Notes: generated by a model not told the origin, from the sequence alone. Positions 1 through 10,301 are shown, numbered from the stretch's first letter. The stretch: DNA of 64,000 bases from Leptodesmis sichuanensis A121 (GCF_021379005.1 NZ_CP075171.1:2356001-2420000), one strand, 5' to 3'. Made by a program: numbers and translations.

Positions 1-668
1 TGTCTGCTTGGGGATTGTACGGTCACAACCTCCAAATCCCGGCCTACGGGACTGAAACTCCTTCGGGATAGCCACTAACAACCTGCATAGCTTGTCACAA
101 CCTCCAAATCCCGGCCTACGGGACTGAAACATACCGTTCGTGTGAAGGACTTAACGATTGAGCAAAAGTCACAACCTCCAAATCCCGGCCTACGGGACTG
201 AAACCAGATAATCCACAATTATCAAGTCCAGACTGCCCTGGTCACAACCTCCAAATCCCGGCCTACGGGACTGAAACCTGGCTTCTGCCCCGTGGAATGT
301 GATCGGGGATGTCACAACCTCCAAATCCCGGCCTACGGGACTGAAACCTGCGAACTGTATCAGAAAAGTAAGCATAACGTTAGGGTCACAACCTCCAAAT
401 CCCGGCCTACGGGACTGAAACGAAACAACCATTGGGGAGTAAAGCACCAAGTCAAATTGTCACAACCTCCAAATCCCGGCCTACGGGACTGAAACCATTA
501 CACTATCTGAATTGGGGAAAGTGCCGATCGCTCAAGTCACAACCTCCAAATCCCGGCCTACGGGACTGAAACGCATTCAATTACAGGCAGGGGCGCTAGA
601 GCAAGGTCACAACCTCCAAATCCCGGCCTACGGGACTGAAACGTGTTCTCAGGGTTTGCGTCTTCTAA

Positions 669-879
669 CCCACTTTCCGCCCTTTAAGTGTCACACTCAA
701 ACATTTAACCCTGAAAGCCTTGCTGAGCAAAGAATATGAGGCTATTAGTTCGCATGAACCATTAGAGCGCAGTTGAGAATAGATGCTGTTTATTGAGATA
801 AATCTCTGGCCAAGGCTTCTGGGAGTCCGTGGCTGCGTCGTTAATCCCTGATGTGCCAGTTGAAAGTGCGGAATGTGGG
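669..879. mobile_element. MITE-like non-coding element inside a CRISPR spacer
   Basis: The gap between the repeats ending at 642 and starting at 897 is 254 nt instead of about 36. Within it, the left end reads CCCACTTTCCGC and the reverse complement of the right end reads CCCACATTCCGC, with similarity continuing for about 30 bp. TTCTAA flanks the element at 663-668 and 880-885. Removing the element and one TTCTAA leaves 26 + 11 = 37 nt, a normal spacer. It has no plausible ORF, so it is probably moved by a transposase encoded elsewhere. I cannot name the parent IS family. Confidence 0.8.
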
Positions 880-1470
880 TTCTAAATTCTAGCTGCGTCA
901 CAACCTCCAAATCCCGGCCTACGGGACTGAAACACTTCTAATGGCAATACCTTGTACCCCACCCCAAATTGTCACAACCTCCAAATCCCGGCCTACGGGA
1001 CTGAAACCGTTCTGGTCAGCGTAGGCGACGTTGGCTCGTGTTAGTCACAACCTCCAAATCCCGGCCTACGGGACTGAAACGACTGGTTGGAAACCAGAGT
1101 CCCGGCAACAGTAGTGTCACAACCTCCAAATCCCGGCCTACGGGACTGAAACTTGTTGACACACTGAGGCACGCTCTGCACCGGAAGAGAGTCACAACCT
1201 CCAAATCCCGGCCTACGGGACTGAAACAGCGTGATTGAATCGGAGGTATTTGATACGTTGAAGGTCACAACCTCCAAATCCCGGCCTACGGGACTGAAAC
1301 CTTACAAATAAGATTGGTAGAGGGATGGCGATCGCGCGTCACAACCTCCAAATCCCGGCCTACGGGACTGAAACTGCCCAAAAATCCCAGATTGCTTGGG
1401 TAGCCAATCCTGTCACAACCTCCAAATCCCGGCCTACGGGACTGAAACACTGGATTCGTGCCAGTGACTA

Positions 1471-2596
1471 TTGCCTCGGCAATAAAATAGAATGCATTCT
1501 ACAACGCAGCATAAGCAATCAATGGATGCTTGAAATAATTTCTAATCCGAGCAGGTAGCTTCTGTAACTTCCGCAATTGAGATAACACTCGCCCTTTCAA
1601 CTGCTTCAAATTACGACTCGGTGGTTTGTCATGCACGCCCTGCTTCACATCACCATTGAAGTATTCAGTTGGATTCAATTCTGGCGAATAGGAGGGTAAG
1701 TAAAATAACTCAATCTGCTCGAGGTGTTCTCGTAACCACTGTTTCACGCTCTGTTGCCGATGCACGGGATGCCGGTCCACAATCCAAAATAGTTTCCGCT
1801 GGCGCTTGGCGATCAACCGCTGGCAAAATCGGATGAACAGTTCTGCTGCCAACGTGCAAGTGTAGAGCATAAACTGGACTCCTCCCTGGTTACTCACACT
1901 GGCAATGTAATTGACGCGCTCTCGGTTGCGCTCACTGGGACGAATCTCAGGAGACGTGCCCAGCAAGGCATACCCTCGTCCGCCATACTCAGTCGAGGAC
2001 ACGCCTGATTCATCCCCCCAAGCAATCTCTGCTCCTTCGGTTTTGGCCCGTTGCTCAATCTCCGGATACTCGTGTTCCAACCACCGTTGTACCGTCTTTG
2101 GGTCTTGCTCGTAGGCTCGCTCTACGGGTTTCTTGGGCGTGTACCCCCAGCGTTTCAAATACTCTCCCACCGTGCGAATTGGCATTTTCACCTGACACAC
2201 TTGCTCCATTAATGCCTGCACCGCTCGTCTTGTCCACAGGGCACTATCAATCTGGTAATCTTCCGGAAAATGATCTTGCATCGCCGTTTGCACGGCCTCT
2301 TCCTGCCAGCGCTCCAAGGTTCGCCCCTCCCCCACTTGTCGTCCCCGCTCTAACTGATAGAGAGCATCCTCTCCATAATGTTCATACTCCCACCACCATT
2401 CCCATACCGTGTTGCGGTGAACGCCCAAATACTCACTAATGTCTTTAACCCGTTTGCCCTGCTCTCGGAGGCGAATCGCTTGCTGCCGCAGGTAGTTTTG
2501 GGTTTCTATCGAGAGGTGCCTGGCATCTGGTTTATCCATCACAAACCTCCTTGTGCCTGTATATTCATTATGTCTTGTGTTTAGTTGCCGGAGCAA
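1471..2596 (-). mobile_element. IS630-family insertion sequence inside a CRISPR spacer
   Basis: The element is 1126 bp, flanked by TA at 1469-1470 and 2597-2598, as expected for the IS630/Tc1/mariner superfamily. The ends are imperfect inverted repeats: the left reads TTGCCTCGGCAAT and the reverse complement of the right reads TTGCTCCGGCAAC. Removing the element and one TA joins 1449-1470 to 2599-2612 and restores a 36-nt spacer. It carries one intact transposase gene on the minus strand, opposite to the inferred direction of array transcription. Confidence 0.95.
1499..2539 (-). CDS. IS630-family transposase, intact
   Basis: This 346-residue protein catalyses cut-and-paste transposition of the surrounding IS. 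An N-terminal helix-turn-helix (about residues 30-50, VKDISEYLGVHRNTVWEWW) would bind the element ends. The DDE catalytic triad is visible as D176 (WGDESG), D255 (WIVDRHPVH) and E292 (ELNPTEYF), with the last two spaced as in the IS630 family. The open frame extends upstream to 2668, but that part is only CRISPR repeat sequence read through. The start at 2539 is chosen because GGAGG lies just upstream and the ATG falls inside the IS. No frameshift or internal stop is seen, so the element could still be active. Confidence 0.95.
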   Translation of the reverse strand: MDKPDARHLSIETQNYLRQQAIRLREQGKRVKDISEYLGVHRNTVWEWWWEYEHYGEDALYQLERGRQVGEGRTLERWQEEAVQTAMQDHFPEDYQIDSALWTRRAVQALMEQVCQVKMPIRTVGEYLKRWGYTPKKPVERAYEQDPKTVQRWLEHEYPEIEQRAKTEGAEIAWGDESGVSSTEYGGRGYALLGTSPEIRPSERNRERVNYIASVSNQGGVQFMLYTCTLAAELFIRFCQRLIAKRQRKLFWIVDRHPVHRQQSVKQWLREHLEQIELFYLPSYSPELNPTEYFNGDVKQGVHDKPPSRNLKQLKGRVLSQLRKLQKLPARIRNYFKHPLIAYAAL

Positions 2597-3415
2597 TAAC
2601 TGGCCCCCTCCCGTCACAACCTCCAAATCCCGGCCTACGGGACTGAAACTGCTGAGAGTGTCAACCATTTTGTGTCACCCTATGGTCACAACCTCCAAAT
2701 CCCGGCCTACGGGACTGAAACATGGAGCCGTCACCCATTCCTGACCTGATGACTGAAAGTCACAACCTCCAAATCCCGGCCTACGGGACTGAAACTGTCT
2801 GCCGTGTCTGTGGCCACTCCTGTACAGAAGGTCACAACCTCCAAATCCCGGCCTACGGGACTGAAACTCAAATCGCGTGGCAAGTCCCCCCATTCGTGCT
2901 GCGGGTCACAACCTCCAAATCCCGGCCTACGGGACTGAAACTTGAAAAGGCGGGCACACCTAAGCAATAATTAGGAGTCACAACCTCCAAATCCCGGCCT
3001 ACGGGACTGAAACGCCAGTGCTCAACAGCCAGAAACCCAAACGGGCAACGTCACAACCTCCAAATCCCGGCCTACGGGACTGAAACGTTTTTAAGCCGTC
3101 GGGATGGTACGCCCAACTGATTGTCACAACCTCCAAATCCCGGCCTACGGGACTGAAACGCGAGTTATAGATGGTAACAGGAATGGCTGAAATGCGTCAC
3201 AACCTCCAAATCCCGGCCTACGGGACTGAAACCGTTGCCTAACCGATTCCGCAGGACAGGGAAGGTAAGTCACAACCTCCAAATCCCGGCCTACGGGACT
3301 GAAACCGGTTTTCTCTTTCTGCCCAATCTCTACCCGCTTCAGTCACAACCTCCAAATCCCGGCCTACGGGACTGAAACTTGTACTGGAAGTCCTTACGAC
3401 TCCTAGCTATCTGCT

Positions 3416-3452
3416 GTCACAACCTCCAAATCCCGGCCTACGGAACTGAAAC
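3416..3452 (+). repeat. Variant CRISPR repeat copy (G29A)
   Basis: This copy reads CGGAACTGAAAC where the others read CGGGACTGAAAC. The change is at 3444 (repeat position 29) and would turn a C-G pair of the TCCCG/CGGGA stem into an A-C mismatch. The copies on both sides are normal. Confidence 0.95.
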
Positions 3453-6400
3453 TTCTAATTCCTGCTGAAAAGAAACGGGGGGATCACTAGTCACAACCTC
3501 CAAATCCCGGCCTACGGGACTGAAACCTGTGGTTGTTCGTGCTGTCAGAGGGCGGCTGCGGCTGGGTCACAACCTCCAAATCCCGGCCTACGGGACTGAA
3601 ACCCCAGGCCAGCAGTAGCAGCAGTCCTTTGGCCCGCGTCACAACCTCCAAATCCCGGCCTACGGGACTGAAACTGCTGACTCGGCACGATCAGGAGATT
3701 GCAGGCATCCGGGTCACAACCTCCAAATCCCGGCCTACGGGACTGAAACAGTAGAAATCTCGACCCATGAGTAGGCCAGGATCTTGAGTCACAACCTCCA
3801 AATCCCGGCCTACGGGACTGAAACGAGGCAGACTCCAGGTAAAACGGGGCAAGTTCTGCTTGCCGTCACAACCTCCAAATCCCGGCCTACGGGACTGAAA
3901 CATTGTCGAACCACAGCCAGAAACTGAAGGAACAGAATCAACTGAGTCACAACCTCCAAATCCCGGCCTACGGGACTGAAACAGGGTTTCATGACGACTA
4001 AAGTCGATTTGATTCGTCGTCACAACCTCCAAATCCCGGCCTACGGGACTGAAACAAAGCCCTTCTACAGTTGCAAAGTGGGAGGCTAGGGACGGTCACA
4101 ACCTCCAAATCCCGGCCTACGGGACTGAAACTTGAAAACCCAGCTAAAAACAGCCGTTGCACTGAAAGTCACAACCTCCAAATCCCGGCCTACGGGACTG
4201 AAACCATTGCCATTTCCAGGCCCATTTCCAGAACCCCCGTGTCACAACCTCCAAATCCCGGCCTACGGGACTGAAACGCACCGGATATAGTACAGGCCCC
4301 CACCTGCACTTTGGTCACAACCTCCAAATCCCGGCCTACGGGACTGAAACATCGAATATCAGCGGTTGCAACGCCAGATGATAGGTCACAACCTCCAAAT
4401 CCCGGCCTACGGGACTGAAACGCTTTAGGATTTGTTGGTGAACCTAATTCAGGCAGTCACAACCTCCAAATCCCGGCCTACGGGACTGAAACTCCAGCGC
4501 AGCCTGTCGATCGCGCAGGTCGGCTTCCGTCACAACCTCCAAATCCCGGCCTACGGGACTGAAACTAATCCCCGATTGTTGTACCCAACTATTCCCGCTC
4601 CGTCACAACCTCCAAATCCCGGCCTACGGGACTGAAACTTCTCTAAAGAGTTCTGTATAAAATACGGAATCATTCGTCACAACCTCCAAATCCCGGCCTA
4701 CGGGACTGAAACGTGGAATTGCCAGTCTTACCAGTCAGTACCCATATAGTCACAACCTCCAAATCCCGGCCTACGGGACTGAAACAAAATCTCCACAGAA
4801 TTTCCCATCCAACGGCAAGGTCACAACCTCCAAATCCCGGCCTACGGGACTGAAACAAACAGCCACCGCGATCGCTAAATTCCTGGGCTTTGTCACAACC
4901 TCCAAATCCCGGCCTACGGGACTGAAACTAAAAACAAAAGTGTTTGCCCCCATAGACCCGTGGAGTCACAACCTCCAAATCCCGGCCTACGGGACTGAAA
5001 CGCTGGATTGTGCATGATGTAGGCACCATTTGCTGGGTCACAACCTCCAAATCCCGGCCTACGGGACTGAAACGATGCAGGGGCAGCCTTAGCCTTTGCC
5101 TGCTTTTTAGTGTCACAACCTCCAAATCCCGGCCTACGGGACTGAAACCACCACACCCGGAAATTGAGCGTCGAACACGCCACGTCACAACCTCCAAATC
5201 CCGGCCTACGGGACTGAAACCTCCCAACTGAGGACCTGCCTGGAGTCAGCCACTCCGTCACAACCTCCAAATCCCGGCCTACGGGACTGAAACTAACAAG
5301 TCCGTTGCCGCGTACCTATCCAAGTACGTCAGGTCACAACCTCCAAATCCCGGCCTACGGGACTGAAACACGATCGCCTACTCTAAAAGCGGAGTCCCTC
5401 AGGGGTCACAACCTCCAAATCCCGGCCTACGGGACTGAAACCTGCATAGCGCGGTCATTACTTCCGGCGGCATGGGGTGTCACAACCTCCAAATCCCGGC
5501 CTACGGGACTGAAACAAGAAATGTCGCGAACCAGGCCGCCAATTTTGCGTGGTCACAACCTCCAAATCCCGGCCTACGGGACTGAAACTTGGCTTAGGCT
5601 CTGGCAGGTAGATTTGCGGTGGTGGTCACAACCTCCAAATCCCGGCCTACGGGACTGAAACACGCCTTCTTCCCGTCTGTGCCGGGGCCGCTGAGTGGGT
5701 CACAACCTCCAAATCCCGGCCTACGGGACTGAAACTACCTACTGGACGCCTTAGCTTATTCCTTCAGATTTGTCACAACCTCCAAATCCCGGCCTACGGG
5801 ACTGAAACAAATCGCTGGGTTTGATTTTGGGCTTAAGACATTCCTGTCACAACCTCCAAATCCCGGCCTACGGGACTGAAACATCTTAATCGTTCTGATT
5901 GTTGCTGCTATCATTACCAGTCACAACCTCCAAATCCCGGCCTACGGGACTGAAACAATTAATTGAACTCACAGCATCACCTGAAGAATTCAAGTCACAA
6001 CCTCCAAATCCCGGCCTACGGGACTGAAACGGAACAAAAATCTGTGATATTTACTATTCAGATTCGTCACAACCTCCAAATCCCGGCCTACGGGACTGAA
6101 ACACATCGTTAGGATTGAGAACTGTTTTACTTGATCTTGGTCACAACCTCCAAATCCCGGCCTACGGGACTGAAACATTTGAGGTCAGTTGGTGCCCTAC
6201 GCCGGTCACTCTAAGTCACAACCTCCAAATCCCGGCCTACGGGACTGAAACATCGGCTTCCAGCCTCTGCCTCCAGTCACTGACGCTGTCACAACCTCCA
6301 AATCCCGGCCTACGGGACTGAAACACTAAGTGCAGGATCGAAGAGGCGTCTGCCACTTTTGTCACAACCTCCAAATCCCGGCCTACGGGACTGAAACACT

Positions 6401-6659
6401 TCGACTTGGTCAAGACTCTCAGTGGCATCACAAAGTCACAACCTCCAAATCCCGGCCTACGGGACTGAAACTTGGATGAAGATCGTCGAAGGTATTGAGA
6501 TTCAGGGGGAGTCACAACCTCCAAATCCCGGCCTACGGGACTGAAACCCCCATTTTTTGAGTACGCGATCGTCACGTTATATGTCACAACCTCCAAATCC
6601 CGGCCTACGGGACTGAAACCACTTCTGTTTGACAAGGAACCTCACTGCTTCTCGGTTCT

Positions 6660-6760
6660 GGGTGACAGCCCAAAAGAAAAGCGGAGCATGCGGCTTCAGC
6701 CCGTTACGTAGCATCAATTGGGAATCCCCCGTCATTCATGCGAGGGAGCAGTAAAGACCT
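6660..6760. mobile_element. Possible IS200/IS605-type right-end remnant
   Basis: Between the last CRISPR repeat and the SDR gene lies a stretch containing GGGTGACAGCCC and, at 6724-6748, an imperfect hairpin AATCCCCCG...CGAGGGAG. The pattern of a GGAATCCCC-type stem followed by GGGGAG resembles right ends of cyanobacterial IS200/IS605 elements, where tnpB-associated guide RNA ends. No tnpA or tnpB coding sequence is visible. This is pattern memory, not an alignment, and the region may be ordinary intergenic DNA. Confidence 0.3.
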
Positions 6761-6768
6761 CATGCAGA

Positions 6769-6797
6769 ATGCGAACAGTTGATTCAACTGCTCGCAT
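6769..6797. terminator. Hairpin downstream of the SDR gene
   Basis: ATGCGAACAGTTG and CAACTGCTCGCAT form a stem of about 13 bp with one mismatch and a very short loop. It lies 55 bp beyond the stop of the leftward SDR gene and about 150 bp after the last CRISPR repeat. There is no good T-tract on either strand (CCTCTTTCT follows on +), so a role in termination is only a possibility. Confidence 0.4.
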
Positions 6798-6851
6798 CCT
6801 CTTTCTGATTGGCTAAAGTCGAGTCCAAAAAACCCGATTTCTGTCACGGCA

Positions 6852-7628
6852 TCATCGTTGTGGGAGCGGAGCCGCTAGATGCACCACTCGTTCTACTAAC
6901 CAGGGCGCAAAACGGTTGCACCATACGGCAAGGTGACTTTGCCAGCCCACCAGAATTTCTGTCGCTCCTTTCTGCAATCCGACCACCAATGCTTTAGCCA
7001 CCGCTTCGGGAGTTGTCGGAACAATGCCCCGGAACCATTGCAGATTTTCCACCATATCGGTTTCCGTCAGAGAGGGAAGCAGAGCCACCACTTTCACATT
7101 ATGGGCCGCTAACTCACTGCGGAGGGCCTGGGTAAAGCCGACGATCGCAAATTTGGTCGCCGAATAGGTAGTCATGGTGGGAGCGGCAATTTTTCCCATC
7201 AGACTGGACACATTGACGATCGTGCCTTCCCGTTGGGCCACCATCCGGCGGGCGACAAGGCGGGTAATGGTATACATACCTACCAAATTGGTAGCAATTT
7301 CATCCTGCACCTGCAGCAGGCGAGACTGCAGGAAAGATGTTTGGTAGGCGACCCCAGCACAGTTCACCAGAATATGAACCGGGCCATAATGACGCAACGC
7401 TTTGACGATCGCACTGTGAACTTCAATCGGTTGGGTCAGATCCAGGGGCAGAATCACGGCCTCTGTACCCATTGCTTCTACCTCAGCCGCAATGTCCATT
7501 AAGCGATGGTGAGTACGAGCGACCAGCAGCAAGCGTTTAGCGCCCTGTTGAGCAAATTTGAGAGCGATCGCTCGTCCGATTCCCCGCGATGCTCCAGTCA
7601 CAAGGGCTGTTTTTCCTCTAATTGTCAT
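6852..7628 (-). CDS. Short-chain dehydrogenase/reductase (SDR family)
   Basis: This 258-residue cytosolic NAD(P)-dependent oxidoreductase has a classical Rossmann fold. It shows the cofactor-binding TGASRGIG near the N-terminus, NCAGV in the middle, the catalytic serine in NVSS, and YSATK with catalytic Tyr and Lys. Length is normal for classical SDRs. The frame opens at 7643 (MLEVF), but TTGGAGG sits 7-8 nt before the second ATG at 7628, so the protein probably begins MTIRGKTALVTG. Substrate cannot be predicted. It stands alone, with the CRISPR array downstream. Confidence 0.93.
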   Translation of the reverse strand: MTIRGKTALVTGASRGIGRAIALKFAQQGAKRLLLVARTHHRLMDIAAEVEAMGTEAVILPLDLTQPIEVHSAIVKALRHYGPVHILVNCAGVAYQTSFLQSRLLQVQDEIATNLVGMYTITRLVARRMVAQREGTIVNVSSLMGKIAAPTMTTYSATKFAIVGFTQALRSELAAHNVKVVALLPSLTETDMVENLQWFRGIVPTTPEAVAKALVVGLQKGATEILVGWQSHLAVWCNRFAPWLVERVVHLAAPLPQR

Positions 7629-8288
7629 AAACACCTCCAACATTGAGGTTTTACGGAACGATTTCAGGGGCTATGGCCACAGCCTATTGACTCTTATCCG
7701 TAAAATTCCGAAGACATGGATTGGGAGAGAATCTCAGGAGTTACTGAGATATCACAGACACAAAACCTGAATCATAAATCTACGTCTCCTCAATAAACTT
7801 CAGAACGATCCTGTTTACAGACGTTAACACCGGGATCAGATAGCGACAATATTTATGAGAAAAACTGGCCGTTTTTTACATTCGTTCATATTCTCTATCA
7901 GCCTGGTTTCAGCCTGCCCCAGTCCATATTCCGCTTCTAGAGAGTCGTATTTCAATGCTTTGGATTTCCTGAACCCGGATCGGATCAACCTTAAATTGTT
8001 TCCGTTGGGAAAGTTGATCCTGAAAAGCAGCCAGTTGATTGGTGAAACAAATGACAAGTAAATTTCACAGCTTTGTGACGGAGTTGCCACATCCAGATCC
8101 GGAACCTGATGAGGCTTTTCAGCGATCGCAATTCACATCCAAATTTGCCACTACTCTCAAAGCCCTCATGCTGGATGAATAGCTGATGGTGAGGCTAGAT
8201 GGCCAAATCTCTGAGTTTTTGAACTCGACTTAACTTTTTTTAACCTAGAATACAGTGGAAATTTACTTCTTACTCTAAATTCTTCTGT
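7629..8288. other. Intergenic region without a convincing gene
   Basis: This 660-bp stretch separates the leftward SDR gene from the rightward DUF6492 gene and should hold both promoters. Short open frames at 7855-8061 (+), 7836-8090 (-) and 8051-8182 (+) lack good ribosome binding sites and recognisable motifs. AT-rich sequence just before 8289 (TTAACTTTTTTTAACC) may belong to the downstream promoter. No RNA gene or repeat family was recognised. Confidence 0.6.
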
Positions 8289-9146
8289 ATGAAACAATTC
8301 GAGTTCGCAGTAGTAACTCCCAGTTACACACCCGATTTTGAGCGGTGCCAGTTGTTAGCTAGAAGCGTGCAGAAGTTTGTTCAACCTGCGACCCATTACA
8401 TCATCGTCACTCAAAAAGACTTTCCCCTATTCCAGCAATTACAGGGGCCAACCACAGAAATCCTGGTGGTAGAATCGCTAATTCCCCGATGGTTGTTTAA
8501 GGTACCTTTGTTCAAAAATGGCTGGCTTAGCCTCAAAACTCCACCTGTACGGAACTGGATCCTGCAACAGATTGTCAAGCTATCGGCAGGCTTTCAGCTT
8601 GAAAAGGATGTTTTAGTCTACGTTGATTCAGATTTATCGTTTATTCGTCCGTTTAATTTACAAACCCTGGTGCGAGGGGATCAGGTCAGGCTCTTTCACG
8701 CTGACGATCGCACTCCCATAGGCGATTGGGATCTGGCAACCGCTAAATTATTGGGATTGCCACCGCAGAAATTTGCCAATTATTTGCATGGTATTGTGAC
8801 CTGGAGGCATGACAATGTCGTGAAGCTGTTTCAGCATTTGGAAGCTGTTTCCGGACGGGAAGCCATTGAAACCCTCTGCCGCTCCTGGCACCTCTCTGAA
8901 TATCAACTGTATGGCGCATTTGTCGATCATTTTTTACAGGAACAGTCAGGTCACTTTTGGGACGCGCAAGGTCTATGCAAGGAGTACTGGAGTCCTGCTC
9001 ATCTATCCGATGCCGAGTTGGAACATTTTCTGTCCCAGATTGAGCCAGAATGTGTGGCAGTGATGATTTCAGCGAAGGCCGGAATCTCTCCCAGCCGCTA
9101 TCAGGCGTTCCTGGAAAAATATGAAACCGCGTTAAAACAGGTTTGA
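8289..9146 (+). CDS. DUF6492 family protein, glycosyltransferase-like
   Basis: This 285-residue protein resembles the DUF6492 group of GT-A-like nucleotide-sugar transferases. It starts with a beta strand and loop (FAVVTPSYTPDFERC) typical of nucleotide-sugar binding folds. It carries VYVDSDLSFIRPF near residue 115, where DSD is a candidate metal-binding DxD motif. No signal peptide or membrane segment is seen, so it probably acts in the cytosol. Neighbours give no pathway clue. The family call is fairly firm from the overall pattern; the sugar and acceptor are unknown. Confidence 0.75.
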   Translation: MKQFEFAVVTPSYTPDFERCQLLARSVQKFVQPATHYIIVTQKDFPLFQQLQGPTTEILVVESLIPRWLFKVPLFKNGWLSLKTPPVRNWILQQIVKLSAGFQLEKDVLVYVDSDLSFIRPFNLQTLVRGDQVRLFHADDRTPIGDWDLATAKLLGLPPQKFANYLHGIVTWRHDNVVKLFQHLEAVSGREAIETLCRSWHLSEYQLYGAFVDHFLQEQSGHFWDAQGLCKEYWSPAHLSDAELEHFLSQIEPECVAVMISAKAGISPSRYQAFLEKYETALKQV

Positions 9147-9219
9147 GCCTCGTTATTTCCTAGAGGTCGTCTTGCATCAAATGCTGCCTTACAGAAGTGA
9201 TGCCTTAAAGAAGGGGGGA

Positions 9220-10134
9220 TTAACTACTTGCGTCTGCAGGATAAGCCACGTTGACCGCCTCTTTCTGCCGAGGAAATCGCTCCATTAAGGCTCTCACCTG
9301 TTCCGCGTGGTAGGAACTGCGGGTGAGGGGAGAGGCCACGACTTGCAGAAACCCCAGGGATTCGCCGTAGGTTTGCCATGCATCGAATTGTTCGGGAGCG
9401 ATGAAATCCTGTACGCCTAGATGCTTTTGGGTGGGTTGCAGATACTGGCCGATCGTCAAAATGTCGCAGTTCACAGTCCGCAGGTCTTGCATCGTCTGTT
9501 TCACTTCCTCGTCGGATTCGCCCAGACCGACCATGATGCCGCTTTTAGTGTAAATCCAGGGAGCCAGTTCATGGGTTTTTTGCAGCAGTTCCAGCGATCG
9601 CCCGTAATCTCCCTGTGGCCGCACTCGTCGATAGAGGCGAGGAATCGTTTCCGTGTTGTGATTCAGGACTTCAGGATTAGCTTGCAGAATGATTTCTAAG
9701 GCATCCCAATTGCCACACAAATCTGGAATTAATACCTCGATCGTCGTTCCAGGAGAAGCGGCTCGAATCGCACGAATGCAGCGATCGAACTGTCCGGCAC
9801 CGCCATCAGACAAATCATCCCGGTTCACTGAAGTGACGACGACGTGGTTGAGACGCATTCGGTGAACGGCTTCGGCCAAGCGATCGGGTTCTGTCGGATC
9901 GAGCGGTTGGGGCTTTTTCTCAAAGTCAATATCACAGTAAGGACAGGCGCGAGTACAGGCTGGCCCCATGATCAAGAATGTGGCGGTGCCGTTGTTAAAG
10001 CACTCGCCAATATTGGGACAGGAGGCCTCTTCACAAACCGTGTTCAGCTTCAGATCCCGCAAAATGTCCTTGACTTTGCCCACGCGCTCCCACTGAGGAG
10101 CTTTAACTCGTAACCACTCTGGCTTGACGACCAC
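9220..10134 (-). CDS. lipA: Lipoyl synthase
   Basis: LipA is a radical SAM enzyme that inserts two sulfur atoms into octanoyl groups on lipoyl-dependent proteins such as the pyruvate dehydrogenase E2 and glycine cleavage H protein. The 304-residue product has the auxiliary-cluster cysteines in [12 protein letters not shown], followed by the radical SAM motif CTRACPYCD, and ends with a region containing SSYHAEQ. Length is standard. The start is a GTG at 10134 without a strong ribosome binding site. The gene is monocistronic here; no lipB is adjacent. Confidence 0.97.
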   Translation of the reverse strand: MVVKPEWLRVKAPQWERVGKVKDILRDLKLNTVCEEASCPNIGECFNNGTATFLIMGPACTRACPYCDIDFEKKPQPLDPTEPDRLAEAVHRMRLNHVVVTSVNRDDLSDGGAGQFDRCIRAIRAASPGTTIEVLIPDLCGNWDALEIILQANPEVLNHNTETIPRLYRRVRPQGDYGRSLELLQKTHELAPWIYTKSGIMVGLGESDEEVKQTMQDLRTVNCDILTIGQYLQPTQKHLGVQDFIAPEQFDAWQTYGESLGFLQVVASPLTRSSYHAEQVRALMERFPRQKEAVNVAYPADASS

Positions 10135-10301
10135 GTTTGCTGCTGGATAAACGACTATTGTTTAGTGTATGGGAATTGATCGAACTTCAGGGAGATTGCA
10201 GGGACAAGCAAGGGCGATTTGATTAAAAGTAATGGATCAAACTGGGTCGATTTGCGATCAAGACCTATTATTCTTCACATACCTCTATATGATCACCAGC
10301 T

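Larger units (their letters stand above)
1..6619 (+). CRISPR. Large CRISPR array, 72 repeats, interrupted by two mobile elements
   Basis: A 37-nt repeat beginning GTCACAACCTCC and ending GGGACTGAAAC occurs 72 times. The first complete copy is 22-58 and the last is 6583-6619; bases 1-21 are the end of a spacer, so the array continues leftward. Spacers run 33-44 nt, mostly 35-37. The repeat can fold through TCCCG/CGGGA, and its ACTGAAAC end matches the 5' handle seen in cyanobacterial type I-D and III arrays, so crRNA is expected from the + strand with the leader outside the window to the left. 17 repeats precede the IS630 insertion and 55 follow it. One copy (3416-3452) has G to A at 3444; the last copy is not degenerate. 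No cas gene is present in the window, so the subtype cannot be assigned. Confidence 0.99.

Noticed and set aside
190-6635. Many open frames of 60-130 residues inside the CRISPR array, with repeated VGRDLEVVT, PTGLK or QSRRPGFGGCD
   Set aside because: They are the CRISPR repeat translated in different frames; no ribosome binding sites or family similarity.
7855-8182. Short ORFs 7855-8061 and 8051-8182
   Set aside because: No ribosome binding site, no recognisable motif, and overlapping frames; treated as intergenic.
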